A DNA stretch of 16,065 nt, from NCBI RefSeq assembly GCF_000003855.2, contig NW_003101639.1:1-16065 (forward strand), read 5' to 3'. Origin of the DNA: Blastomyces gilchristii SLH14081 (Eukaryota; Ascomycota; Eurotiomycetes; Onygenales; Ajellomycetaceae). The notes below the pieces were generated by a model. It saw nothing but the letters and a program-made list of their open reading frames with translations. It made no database searches and was not told the origin of the DNA. The position numbers and the translations under genes are program-made. Of the stretch, positions 1 to 8,821 are shown in pieces (position 1 is the stretch's first letter; each line of letters opens with the position of its first letter).

Positions 1-2505
1 AATTTTCTTAATTATTTTATTAAACTTGAACTTCATAATCAGCTACTGAGATAATACAGACTATATATAACTGTCTCATAGCCTGAAAGAATAGATCTCT
101 CTCTGTATTTAATAGTCTGATAATGTTATTTAATAGTCTTTCTGTCTTAACAGTTCTTTGTTGAATATAATATTTAAAATTCAACTTGGAGTTTAATCAT
201 ACTTCTAATCATTTGATATTTAAACTGGGTTTAATCTCTCTATTTAAAAGAGTTAGAGATAGTTCTTTCTCATTGAATCTAGAAAAGAAATAAATTAACT
301 CAGTTTTATTCATATTAAATTGAATTTAATTGATATCTGCTCTGATAAGGATTTTCTTTACAGCTTTTTCAATCATTTTTAAATTCTCTTTAATAGTTTT
401 TGAGCTGTAGACTAGATCAATATCATCTATATAACTGAAAAATCACACTATTTTCATATTTCTATCTTTGAATAGATATACAGTGTATATTATAAATAAA
501 ATGAGTGAGATTGAAGATTCTTACAGTACTTCTATTTTTATCTCAGTCTTATCTTATTTCATTTTATCAAAGAAAAGTGATATGATTCTTTTAGATATAA
601 AACAGTTAACTCATTTTATTAGAGAAAGTGACAGTTTTAACATCTTCAAAGTCTGAATTAACTTTGACTTTGAAACATGATCAAATGCTTCTTTTATATT
701 AATAAAAACTGCAGTTGAGATCAGATCTTCATGCTTTGCTATTTAAATATCATGAACAACTGAGAGAATAGTGTTAATTGCAGAATATTGTTTTCTATCT
801 CTCATTTATTCACTGAATAAAAGAGAGTTATTAATAGAGCTTATAAAAGATAGTTAAGTAGCTATTATCTTTTTTAAAATCTTTTCTAGACAGTTTAATA
901 GAGATATTACTCTATATGACTTAGAAATTGAAGTTTTTCTATTAGATTTTATAAGAATTACTTCAGTGGCTTCTCTTCAGTATTCAGAATAATCTTCATT
1001 TTTCAAGAGATTGAAAAAGAGCTCAAAATATTCATTCTTTAAGTAGAAATATGTATTTTGAATAATCAAGTTATTAATTGAATCAGGCTCTGCAGCAGTT
1101 TTAACAGAACTTGAGAAGATAGCTGACTCTAATTCATCTTATGTAAGATCAGGCCATTCTCAGTCATTTTTATTAATATAGTTAAGAAGTGATATATTCT
1201 CTTTCTCTGAATCTGAATCTGAATCTGATAAGTTCTGAAAGAGAATTCTCATAAAAGCTTGATATTTTTTCTCAAAAGAGTTTGCTGTATATAATTCATT
1301 CTGAAACTCATATTCTAAGGCTGGAAGTTTTGCTACACTTCTTATTTTAATATAGTTAAAAGCTTTAAAAACTTTCTTCTCTTATGCTTCTTTAAGAAAT
1401 TTATTCCAGCAGTCTGTTTTAGCTCTTTTAATATCTGAAAAATATTGATTTCTGACAGCTTTGAACTCTTCATCAGATATTATATCATTCTTTCAATCTC
1501 TTCTAGCAGTAGCTAATACTTTTCTTTTAGATGAGATATTCTCATTTCATCAAGATTTTGAATACTCAGAAGATTTTCTCTTTGAAATATTATCTCTAAC
1601 TCTTGTTAGAATAATAGATGTAATAAGCTTCACTCTATTCTTAAGCATTTCATTTGAGATATCTTGATCAGAATTTTAATATAGCTCATTCTGTCTTTCA
1701 GATTTTAACAGTTTTATACTTTCTTCAACTGCTTTTCAATCAGCTTTTTCAAAGTTAAACTGATTAGAGAGAAGAGATTTTCACTCATTTATTTTTCACT
1801 CAGTTCAATATTAAATTGAATAATCTCATAATCTGATTCTGATGTCTTATTTGAATTAATAAACCAGTTTACAAGTCTTCTTTTCATTAGATTTTATAAC
1901 ATGAAGATTAGATCTATAATAGATTTCTGTTTCATGTCTTTTCTAAAGAATGTTTGTTAATCAGACTTATTAATCAAATCTATTAAATGCTCAAAGATTT
2001 ATTCAATCAGATTATCAGCTCTTACTACTCTCTTACATTCTGAATTTCATCAGAGATGATGTGTATTGAAATCTTCTATAATTATAGAGTTTCTTGATGA
2101 AGTTATATTCAGAAATCCTCTATCAATTATTCAGATATTGTTATTTTTCTTCAATGACTTTTCATTATAGATATTTATGAGCTGTATAGTATCAAACTCA
2201 TTTTCTTTATCTATAATATCACTCACCAGAATATCAGAGTCAGATATGATATCAAATCTTAGATTAAATTGATATCTTGATCTCTTTCTTTCATAGATCA
2301 CTACTCTTGACTTTATCTCAGACTTTTGAGATAGAAAGCAGTAATAGCTTGAATGAGAAATGATGTAATTTTACTCAGCATTAAAATTCAGTTTCTGAAG
2401 TAGTATAAAATTAACTTTTTATTCAAATGTAATTTGAAGATAAGAATAAATATAATTTGAGTTTCTATTCACATTATTTTAAATAAATGTGATTTTTGAA
2501 GAGTT
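1..2505 (-). pseudogene. LINE ORF2 remnant: endonuclease-reverse transcriptase (partial, inactivated)
   Basis: Reading downstream on the minus strand, the N-terminal part is an APE-like endonuclease. It has an LQ-E-P-N-type motif at 2386-2397, now LQKLN with the catalytic Glu codon changed to AAA, and an EDFNTHH motif (relatives: GDFNxHH) at 2056-2076. The RT follows. Motif A at 677-706 reads FINIKEAFDHV, where the catalytic first Asp is now Asn (698-700). The YIDD box is still intact at 422-433. Stops occur throughout. The endonuclease is in one frame down to about 1830 and the RT in another from about 1800 onward, so at least one small indel lies near 1800-1830. An (SD)n-like stretch lies near 1210-1228. 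The start is approximate because no convincing initiator ATG survives. The frame continues to position 1. The copy cannot be functional for retrotransposition. Confidence 0.88.
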
Positions 2506-2537
2506 TTTACACTTTTTTTATTGTTTTTATTGTATAT

Positions 2538-4172
2538 TCATACTAAAAGAGAGTAGAGATAGAGTAGAATCTAGTCACTATCATCAGCTAGTAGATTATA
2601 ACTATTTTGAAAAGTAGAGATCTCAACTGCTTACATTATATCTAGTTTATTATCAGAGTCATTTCTCAATTCTCTAATCTTAACAGAAGTTTGAGAATTC
2701 AAATTCTGTTTACATTTAACTGAAGAATTGAAGTTTGAATATTTAGATAGTTGAGAGTTTCTTCTTTTTAAGCTTGCAGTTATAAGTCTACTAACTTGAC
2801 TCTTCTCTTCAGTTCTAGATTGACTTTGAGCTTTATCTTTTCTTCAGTTCTTTTGAGTTCTAGAAGTAAATATACATTCTTTTGAGCTAGATGTATATTT
2901 TTCTTTACAATTAGAGCACTTAAGCAGAGTATATTAACATATTTCATCTCTTTTTGAGTATGTTTTATATTTATACTCACTAGTTTTATGATCTCTGACA
3001 CAGAATGTACATTTTAAGTCTTTAAAATATGAGATTATACAGTGTTCATATCTTTGACAGTTTAAACACTATATTTGAGCTTTGAGATTCATTCTTGAGT
3101 CTTTGTATTCATGAACTCTCATTTTCAAATCTATTACTCTTACTTCAGAGATCTTTAACTATTCAAGTGTTTTTATATATACTAGAATAGAGACATTTCT
3201 CCTGCTTTGTCTGAACTCAATTGAATTTAGTTATACAGGCTTCTTTCTTAGTTAAATAGAGTTGTATTCTTTCAATTTATTTTTAAGAAGTAGCATATCT
3301 TCTGCACAGTCAAAGATTTCAACTAAAATATTATAAAGAATGAATTTGTCTTACTTTTCATCTCTTTCAGATAGAATTATTATATTTAACAAAGATTTTA
3401 CTGCTAACTTTCAGAGATTCTTATTCTGAATAAGAAATTCAGCACTGAATTCAGACATTGTAGTCAGAATAATGAAGTTTTCAAAGAATGATAACTTAAT
3501 TAAAGCTATAACTGATTTTTAAACTTTAATATCAGTTATTAACTGAGAAAAGAACTGCTGATTAATTTCATTTCTGATTCTGAAAATGAGATTTAAGTGT
3601 AGCTTATTTCTTTGCAGAATATCCTGATTTAAGACTTTGAGAATAAGTCTTCTATTTCTGAAAATTTGACAGTTTTTCTCTTTTTATATTTTCTTTTTCA
3701 CTGTTCTATGAATAGAGATATGAGCAGTATTCTTCTCAGTTTTCTCAGAATTTTGAGCAGATTTTGAGACAGCAGATTTAGACATAGCAGATTCAGTTAC
3801 TTAAGTATATATTTTCTTCTGATTCAAAGAAGAAGAAGAAGTAGAAAAAAAAGAAGAAGAATAAGATAAAGACTCAGTGATTATACTAGGAATTTTCAAT
3901 GTTTTTTGAACTATGTTTGAGATTTCAAGTTTGAACTTGATCATCTTCTGTAGTTATCTAGTCTGAGTATGAAGAATTAACAGAACTTCTTTATTCATCT
4001 CATTTAAACACTGCTTTTTAAGAATCTTGCTTACTTTTTCAAGTTTCTGTATTTCAAGAACTTGTTATTTCTCTATTTCTTCTTTCTTTCTTCTCTTCAG
4101 AATTTCAATCTCAGAAATAGTATTTGAGAAAGCATCTTTTTTCACATCAACTGAGTGTATTTTTGAACTCAT
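2538..4172 (-). pseudogene. LINE ORF1 remnant: Gag-like protein with three zinc knuckles
   Basis: Translation from the ATG at 4172 gives a Lys/Glu-rich, probably coiled-coil N-terminus (about the first 90 codons). A Ser-rich linker encoded near 3800-3850 follows, then a long basic middle region. Near the C-terminus are three zinc-knuckle motifs starting at about 3068 (C-L-N-C, x4, H, x4, then Tyr for the last Cys), 3011 (C-T-F-C) and 2918 (C-S-N-C). All are in the same frame as the ATG. Several ligand positions now encode Tyr (Cys or His to Tyr), as G-to-A or C-to-T changes would produce. In-frame stops are scattered, and the last plausible stop is the TGA at 2538-2540. The product in an intact copy would be an RNA-binding nucleocapsid-like protein. 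The next ORF starts roughly 30 bp downstream. Confidence 0.83.
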
Positions 4173-4185
4173 TATTCTCACTCAA

Positions 4186-4260
4186 TGAAAAGTTGATCAG
4201 ACTGTTTCAATTGAGATATTTCTAAGTCTGTTTTCAATTGAAAAGTTGATCAGACTGTTT
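4186..4260. repeat. 22-bp direct repeat pair upstream of LINE ORF1
   Basis: The sequence tgaaaagttgatcagactgt, with two further t's, occurs at 4186-4207 and again at 4239-4260, a spacing of 53 bp. A related gtctgttttcaattg segment lies between them. The pair sits 14-88 bp upstream of the ORF1 ATG on the minus strand, so it could be 5'-UTR monomer sequence of the LINE. That reading is an inference. Confidence 0.75.
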
Positions 4261-4843
4261 TAAAAGAAGAATAAAAGACTTTTATATATAAAACATCTGA
4301 TTTTTTTCACACTAGTTCAGTAACTAGATTAGATTTTTGAAGAGAATCTAATAAACTAAAATTGATTTTTAAGATAAATTAATAAAATCTTTACAATCTC
4401 TTTCTTAGAATACAGTGAGAAAGAGTATGATATCAATTGATAATAAATCAGATAATATGACAGTTTTTGAGAGAAAAACTGATAAAAAATAAATCAATTT
4501 TTTACAGAGAAATTAATTAAAACTATTCAATTTTATTCTAAATTATTCAATTCTTCTCACATAACAAGTATGCAACTCAAATCAGTTAATAAAGAGTGTA
4601 AAAAAGAATTAAGTATTAATAAAAGCTCTTCAGTTACTGAAAAAGTAATTCTTACTTAAAAGAATATAAAATTATAACAGAAAACAGCTCTGTTTTTAAT
4701 TCTTTGTAAGAATATTATATAAAACTCAGAGAAAAACATCTTACTTTTTCAAGAGAAGTAAAAAACTATTTCTAAGATCTTTTTTTTTTGTATTAACTGC
4801 TGTAGAAGAATAAGATAGAAACTGCTAAGATATACACTACTGT

Positions 4844-4896
4844 ATATTCTCTATCAAGACTTTCTCTCTTCAGAGTCTTGATATTATAGAGAATAT
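4844..4896. repeat. Inverted repeat / hairpin
   Basis: The left arm 4844-4861 (atattctctatcaagact) pairs with agtcttg at 4874-4880 and atagagaatat at 4886-4896, with a 5-nt bulge (4881-4885) and a 12-nt loop. All 18 bases of the left arm are matched. It may be a relic terminal or subterminal repeat of a small element, or an expressed hairpin. Nothing here decides between these. Confidence 0.7.
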
Positions 4897-5183
4897 AAGT
4901 CTGTTTTTATATAATAATATAAATATTGTCAGTGAGATGTAGAGGAACTGGTTATTTATATCTTAAAATAGAAGACTTTGTCAATGATTATATTAATATA
5001 GAGTTAATTCTTAAATTCAATAGAAATCTAGTGTTACTGTTCTCAATCTCTTACAGAATTTATTGAATATTGAGATATTAAAACTAGATTTAATATATCT
5101 CACTATACAGGGATCAAAGACTCAGTCAGATCTTAAAGTATACTAATTTTATAGTTATTAATATGCTGTTGACTCATTGTTCA

Positions 5184-5441
5184 CTGATTATATATTAAAT
5201 GCTGTTACTGAGATATCTTTTTGTATTATTCTGTCAGAGATAAGTCAGATTGAGAGAGATAGTATAAGAATGAGACTTGATATTGAAGTCTAGATACACT
5301 GATAACAGACTGTGAAGATTGCACTTCAGAAGTGTCTGTTAATTATATACTTAATACTATCACTGAGATATCTTTTTGTATTTTTCTGTCAGTGATGAGC
5401 CAGATTGAAAAGAACAGTATGAGAGTGAGACTTAGCATTGA
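5184..5441. repeat. Degraded tandem duplication, period about 155 bp
   Basis: The block 5184-5286 is repeated at 5339-5441, with long shared runs such as actgagatatctttttgta. The differences are mostly transitions (for example cagagataagtcaga against cagtgatgagccaga). Sequence after each copy stays weakly similar for some tens of bases, which fits a tandem repeat of about 155 bp. No protein or RNA family is recognised. Confidence 0.75.
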
Positions 5442-5574
5442 TATTTTGAAATATCAAAGATAGACAGAGTTTTCACAGAGATTGCTTCTCAGATATCTTC
5501 ACAATTACAGATTGAGAATCTTTCAAAATCAAGAAGATTGATGTATATGACTATGTCTCTTCATCTTACAATTT

Positions 5575-5828
5575 GTATGGCACTTTGGCCCAGGGTTGTG
5601 ATGTGATAGGGGTGAACAGAGGATAATCCCACATGGGAGTTTTGAATAATGTCTAGTTCATGTTTGACTGGATAACTCCACCACCACACGGGGTATGCGG
5701 TCGGCGATGGGGTCAAAATGCTTGTATGATTGAGGGCTTTTCAATGAATCTATCGGCGGGTTCTTATTCGACAAATCGAGCGAGTTCGTGGTGGAGCGGT
5801 GTGACCATTGTCGATGAGACAGGAATTA
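5575..5828. other. Short normal-GC, CpG-containing island, origin unknown
   Basis: The composition changes abruptly here. About a dozen CpG dinucleotides occur between roughly 5680 and 5815, against almost none in the preceding 5.5 kb, and CC/GG runs reappear. An open frame at 5660-5860 (+) would encode 66 residues beginning MFDWITPPPHG, but it resembles no family I know and runs straight into AT-rich DNA. It may be a fragment of unique genomic DNA left between repeat insertions. I do not call a gene. Confidence 0.6.
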
Positions 5829-6314
5829 AATACTTAATAGACTTTCTATCAGAAACTTAAGCAGCTATAAGAAAATAGCTGAATTCAGAAATATATATAT
5901 ATGAAGAGATGAAAATTAATTAGATATAGTCTGTTAAAACAGCTATATACTTACTATCTTTTAATAATTTTGATTTGTTATAGTCTCTCTTTACTTTACT
6001 TTTTCTTTTTTTTTATTCTTTTCTATCTATCTATTTAATATATCTATCTTTAAGACTGTGTTCTCTTTTCTTTTGTCATGATATTATCAAATCATTTCAA
6101 AGTATCAGAAGGTGTTAAAATACTGTAATTTGTAAACAGTTTTTATATTCTGAGCTGGAATTTTCTGATTTTGCATATCTGAAATTGATAAATATATAAT
6201 TGTTAACTTTATAGATATAGCAAAAACTCTGAGAACTAAAAGTTCTTAGATAGATATCATAGTCTCTGACTGCATACATCTATAATTGAAGAATAATAAT
6301 AATAATAGTTAAGA

Positions 6315-6409
6315 ATTTATACAGTTCTTACAATTAAAGAATTAACTGTAAATATTTATTTTTTATATATTCTGTACAAATATAGCTGCAGATTTATACA
6401 GTTCTTACA
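6315..6409. repeat. 18-bp direct repeat pair
   Basis: The 18-mer atttatacagttcttaca occurs at 6315-6332 and 6392-6409, 77 bp apart. Both copies are followed by a similar nttaa context. This may be a relic of a tandem repeat, and nothing further can be said. Confidence 0.65.
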
Positions 6410-6589
6410 GTTAATTTAAACTATTCTATTAAACAGAAGATTGCATACAGAATTAAAAATAAAGATAAATGTAAAATTAAAGAAGAAGATGATAATAAAG
6501 AAAAAAATGAAAATGAAAATGAAGAAAAGAGAGAAGAAGAAACAGAAGAAGAAGAAAAACAAGAAAAAAAAATTCTTTATAATTATTAA
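6386..6589 (+). other. ATG-less open frame with highly charged C-terminus (possible gene or transposon relic)
   Basis: A frame opens after a TAG at 6383-6385 and runs 67 codons to the TAA at 6587-6589. Its first half is mixed (YRIKNKDKCKIKEEDDN within it). Its second half is a Lys/Glu/Asn low-complexity tail encoded by the purine tract at about 6474-6571. There is no ATG in frame. It may be the mutated C-terminus of a transposon protein, or simply an open frame forced by purine-rich DNA, which rarely forms stops. I favour the second slightly and assign no function. Confidence 0.25.
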
Positions 6590-6972
6590 ATAGAATCTCT
6601 CTCTTTATAAATAATTTACTATTATTATAATCTTAGTTTTCATCAGTTCTTTTAAATATCAGATCAGAGATAATAGTATTAAGTTATTTAATATTAAAAA
6701 TATTGAGATTTAATATTTACACTATGAGAATATCTCTTTTCAAAGAAAATTAAATCATATTCAAAGTCTCTTAGAAATGACTATTAAATTTATTAAAAAT
6801 AATTAAATAGTTTATAAGTTATATAAATGTTTTTTCTTTTTAATTAGTTATTTCAGAGTACAAATTAATGATTTACAGAGAAGACTAATAATGATGAAAA
6901 TATTCAATTCTACTATATTGTGATCTGTCTGTAGAATTGCTGTTTTCTAATGTGAACTAGCTCTGCAATACT

Positions 6973-6996
6973 TAGCACACCAAGGCTTGTGTGCTA
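6973..6996. repeat. Short perfect hairpin
   Basis: The arms tagcacac (6973-6980) and gtgtgcta (6989-6996) flank an 8-nt loop. The hairpin sits at the left edge of the normal-GC island, where AT-rich DNA ends. It may be chance, or part of an element end. Confidence 0.5.
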
Positions 6997-7083
6997 CAAA
7001 AACATTTTAACAACAACCAACTACTCTAAGAACAACTCCATCAGTCTTAAATTTTATATGTTCTCCTTGTCTTGGCACTGATT

Positions 7084-7179
7084 TGTTTTCGCAAGCATTA
7101 CGTCCGCCATAATACTAATTTTCATGCGGGGGTTGGAAAATTCTGTTTTCACATGCAATTCGCCCGCCACAATAATGCT
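7084..7179. repeat. Imperfect direct repeat, 60-bp spacing
   Basis: Segments beginning tgttttcgcaagcattacgt (7084) and tgttttcacatgcaattcgc (7144) align over about 35 bp, sharing the core cgyccgccayaataa. Spacing is exactly 60 bp. This is possibly subterminal repeat structure of a small element or two units of a tandem array. Confidence 0.55.
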
Positions 7180-8065
7180 AACAGTAGTTATCAGCCTTGC
7201 AGCTGATCTGCATTCATGCTTCGGCCTGTTCAAACTACCATTTGAAGCCGTTGACTCCATAACCTCCACTGACAGTACCTACAATCAACTCTTCAAATGC
7301 TCTTGTCCGGAGCTTCTACAGCCTTCTAGTAACACGTACCCTGCTCCTCTCACCCTATCGCACGATCGACCGACCATCTGTAAAGTTACTGGCGCTACAT
7401 TGCGCTATTGCCTATATTCTAGAACTTAGCGCTACGGGGACATCCATCGACCGCATCATCCGGGACATGGAAGGGGTACGGGTTCGGAGTATAGCCCAGC
7501 TAAGCTCGGAAGGATTGTTGAGTTGACGTTAGAGGGGTGGTTGGATGGTGTGACTGCTTAACTGTTATACTAGAAAGTATCCCAGCAGTGATGCTCTTGG
7601 GCAGGCTCGCTGTCGATTGCACAGCCAGCGGGACTTGGTCTATCTCCCATTTTGTTTCCGTGTTGAAGTCCATTTCTGCTTTGAGCTCCAATTTCTGTGT
7701 TGCAACCTACCTGTGAGGCATTTTCCCTTCCCATTGAAAAACATTGCATCCGGGTTCCTGGAGTGCGTTCAATACTGGGCTGCAACCTTTTTGATGCTGA
7801 GATGAACGGTCCCTCTCCCCTAAGGGGTTGATGAGGTGAGAGATGTTAAGAAGTGATCGTGGCGTCCATAACACAAGCCCTGAGTGGTGAAAGACAAAAT
7901 CCCAGTAGTGAGAAAGGAATGATGACATCTTTTTCTCAGGTGGGAAATTTGAAAGTGAACAAGAACCTAAAACCACAAATAAATGATCAGAGACCGTTGG
8001 TCCTTTCAGAGCCACAGATATCGGACTGATGACCTCCGCCGCCTTTAGGCCGCCGTGGCCACTGA

Positions 8066-8301
8066 TTGAAAGGTTTTAGCCCCGAGCGGTTCATGGGCCA
8101 CGGTTCATAGAGCGGTTGATCTCGATGGCCACAGTCTTCAGTACAATGGCATGGACTTATGTGCATCAGACCCCAGCTCTTTGTCAGTCGTCTTCAGCTA
8201 CTGTGCCTTCAACGCAGTTAGCCTTCAGACCCTAGATTTGTGTCCTCATTGAGTTTTGGACAACCCGCTACTAGTTGAAAGGTTTTAGGCCCGAGTGGTT
8301 C
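8066..8301 (+). repeat. 27-bp direct repeat pair, 209 bp apart
   Basis: Two 27-bp copies at 8066-8092 and 8275-8301 share ttgaaaggttttag, then a ccc/gcc step, then cgagyggttc. They differ at only two positions: one transversion (c/g) and one C/T at a CpG. They suggest a duplicated unit of about 209 bp, although the sequence between does not otherwise align well by eye. Confidence 0.7.
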
Positions 8302-8330
8302 GAAGGACCGGCTGGGCTCGCCCAGGTGTC

Positions 8331-8480
8331 CTCAGAGAACCCCTCGTCCCCAGAGAGATTGTCCTTCTCAGGGAGCTTCTCATCCTCAGGGAACACCTTG
8401 TCCTCAAAGAACTCCTCGTCCTCATGAAGCTTGTTCTCCCGAGGGAGCTTCTCATTCTCAGAAACCTCATATTCTCAGAG
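8331..8480. repeat. 18-bp minisatellite, about 8 units
   Basis: Eight consecutive units of 18 bp (the last 17) begin at 8331, 8349, 8367, 8385, 8403, 8421, 8439 and 8457. The consensus is close to ctcagggagcttctcatc, ending in a partial ctcagag. Because 18 is a multiple of three, all frames carry a hexapeptide pattern: a Leu-rich repeat on the plus strand and an R-x-R-S-S-L-like repeat on the minus strand. Without flanking coding evidence I call this repeat DNA, not a gene. Confidence 0.85.
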
Positions 8481-8821
8481 TTTTGTATTATGTTTCTGAA
8501 TTACAGTCTGTTTCTGTGCTATTTTGAGAAATCTTTATCTGTTCACTGAAAAATTATCTTGTAATTATGTTTCTGAACGGCATTCTGACTTGTAGTAACT
8601 TTTTCTGTAAGAAGCTTCTGAGAATTAAACATAAATATAATTATTTTTTCAGATCTATATATCTTATATATTAGTAGCCTTTATAATAGATACTTTTTTT
8701 ATATATTTTGTCTACTTTTAATATATGTTACTGTAATATATGTTACTGTAATATATGTTACTGTAATATTAAATTTTCAATACAGTATTCAAAGCATTTT
8801 CTTTTCAAGCTATTGTACTTG
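8476..8821. other. AT-rich spacer 3' of the TRAPP gene
   Basis: No coding potential is seen. It contains a 15-bp tandem repeat (8720-8769) and a loosely repeated attatgtttctgaa motif at about 8487 and 8564. It includes the 3' UTR and presumably the poly(A) site of the minus-strand gene ending at 8822, but no clear signal can be picked out from such AT-rich sequence. Confidence 0.55.
8720..8769. repeat. 15-bp tandem repeat, three perfect units plus partial
   Basis: The unit aatatatgttactgt is repeated perfectly at 8720-8734, 8735-8749 and 8750-8764, followed by a 5-bp partial copy. It lies about 55-100 bp downstream of the TRAPP gene stop. Its perfect identity contrasts with the degraded repeats elsewhere, so it arose recently or by slippage. 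Confidence 0.9.

Larger units (their letters stand above)
1..4172 (-). mobile_element. Degenerate Tad-like non-LTR retrotransposon (LINE), truncated by window edge
   Basis: A two-ORF LINE lies on the minus strand: ORF1 with three CCHC-type zinc knuckles (2538-4172), followed by ORF2 with an APE-type endonuclease and a reverse transcriptase (about 2505 down to position 1, continuing outside the window). This order, with ORF1 multi-knuckle nucleocapsid and ORF2 EN-RT, is typical of the Tad/I group of fungal LINEs. The copy is heavily mutated: many in-frame stops sit at positions that are Trp or Arg in relatives, and CpG is essentially absent. The 3' end (rest of ORF2, 3' UTR, tail) lies beyond position 1. 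The 5' end is not defined. Short direct repeats just upstream of ORF1 (4186-4260) may belong to its 5' UTR. Clade assignment is from domain order and motif resemblance, not from a phylogeny. Confidence 0.88.
4173..5574. other. AT-rich, RIP-like-mutated intergenic/repeat DNA without genes
   Basis: No frame on either strand gives a recognisable protein. CpG is essentially absent, and C is nearly always followed by A or T. The stretch holds a pair of 22-bp direct repeats (4186-4260), a hairpin (4844-4896) and a degraded ~155-bp tandem duplication (from 5184). It is probably old transposon sequence, perhaps including the 5' UTR of the LINE next to it, but I cannot assign it. Confidence 0.6.
5829..6940. 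other. AT-rich tract without recognisable genes
   Basis: No protein family is recognised in any frame. The stretch contains a direct repeat pair (6315-6332 and 6392-6409), an AG-rich purine tract (about 6474-6571) and otherwise featureless AT-rich sequence lacking CpG. It is probably mutated repeat DNA. Confidence 0.55.
6940..8475. other. Normal-GC island with no recognisable gene
   Basis: About 1.5 kb has ordinary base composition, frequent CpG (for example around 8038-8110) and codon-neutral sequence. It has clearly escaped the mutation that shaped its flanks. Open frames exist on both strands (7124-7429 +, 7707-8015 -, 8285-8470 -), but none shows a conserved motif, a plausible splice structure or family resemblance, and they overlap one another. 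The island contains a small hairpin (6973-6996), a 60-bp-spaced repeat pair (7084-7179), a 27-bp repeat pair (8066-8301) and an 18-bp minisatellite (8331-8480). It could hold a fast-evolving or non-coding gene, a non-autonomous element, or unique intergenic DNA. Confidence 0.6.

Noticed and set aside
422..433. Intact YIDD as a sign of a live LINE
   Set aside because: The motif A Asp and endonuclease Glu are lost, and stops interrupt the frame throughout.
468..656. Plus-strand open frame within LINE ORF2
   Set aside because: It is antisense to RT sequence and open only because of AT-rich composition. The same applies to 1461-1667 (+) and 12949-13155 (+).
5575..5828. Possible mitochondrial or rRNA fragment
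   Set aside because: No rRNA, tRNA or mitochondrial protein motif could be recognised, so the origin is left open.
7124..7429. A 101-codon plus-strand open frame in the normal-GC island
   Set aside because: It has no family motif, overlaps a minus-strand frame of similar quality and covers a repeat pair. Chance open frames of this size are expected in normal-GC DNA.
7707..8015. A 102-codon minus-strand open frame
   Set aside because: It has no recognisable domain, no splice extension that improves it and no support beyond being open.
8295..8320. A ggttcgaagg string resembling a Pol III B box, possible tRNA or SINE
   Set aside because: It does not match the full B-box consensus, and no A box, cloverleaf or 3' T-run in the right place is visible.
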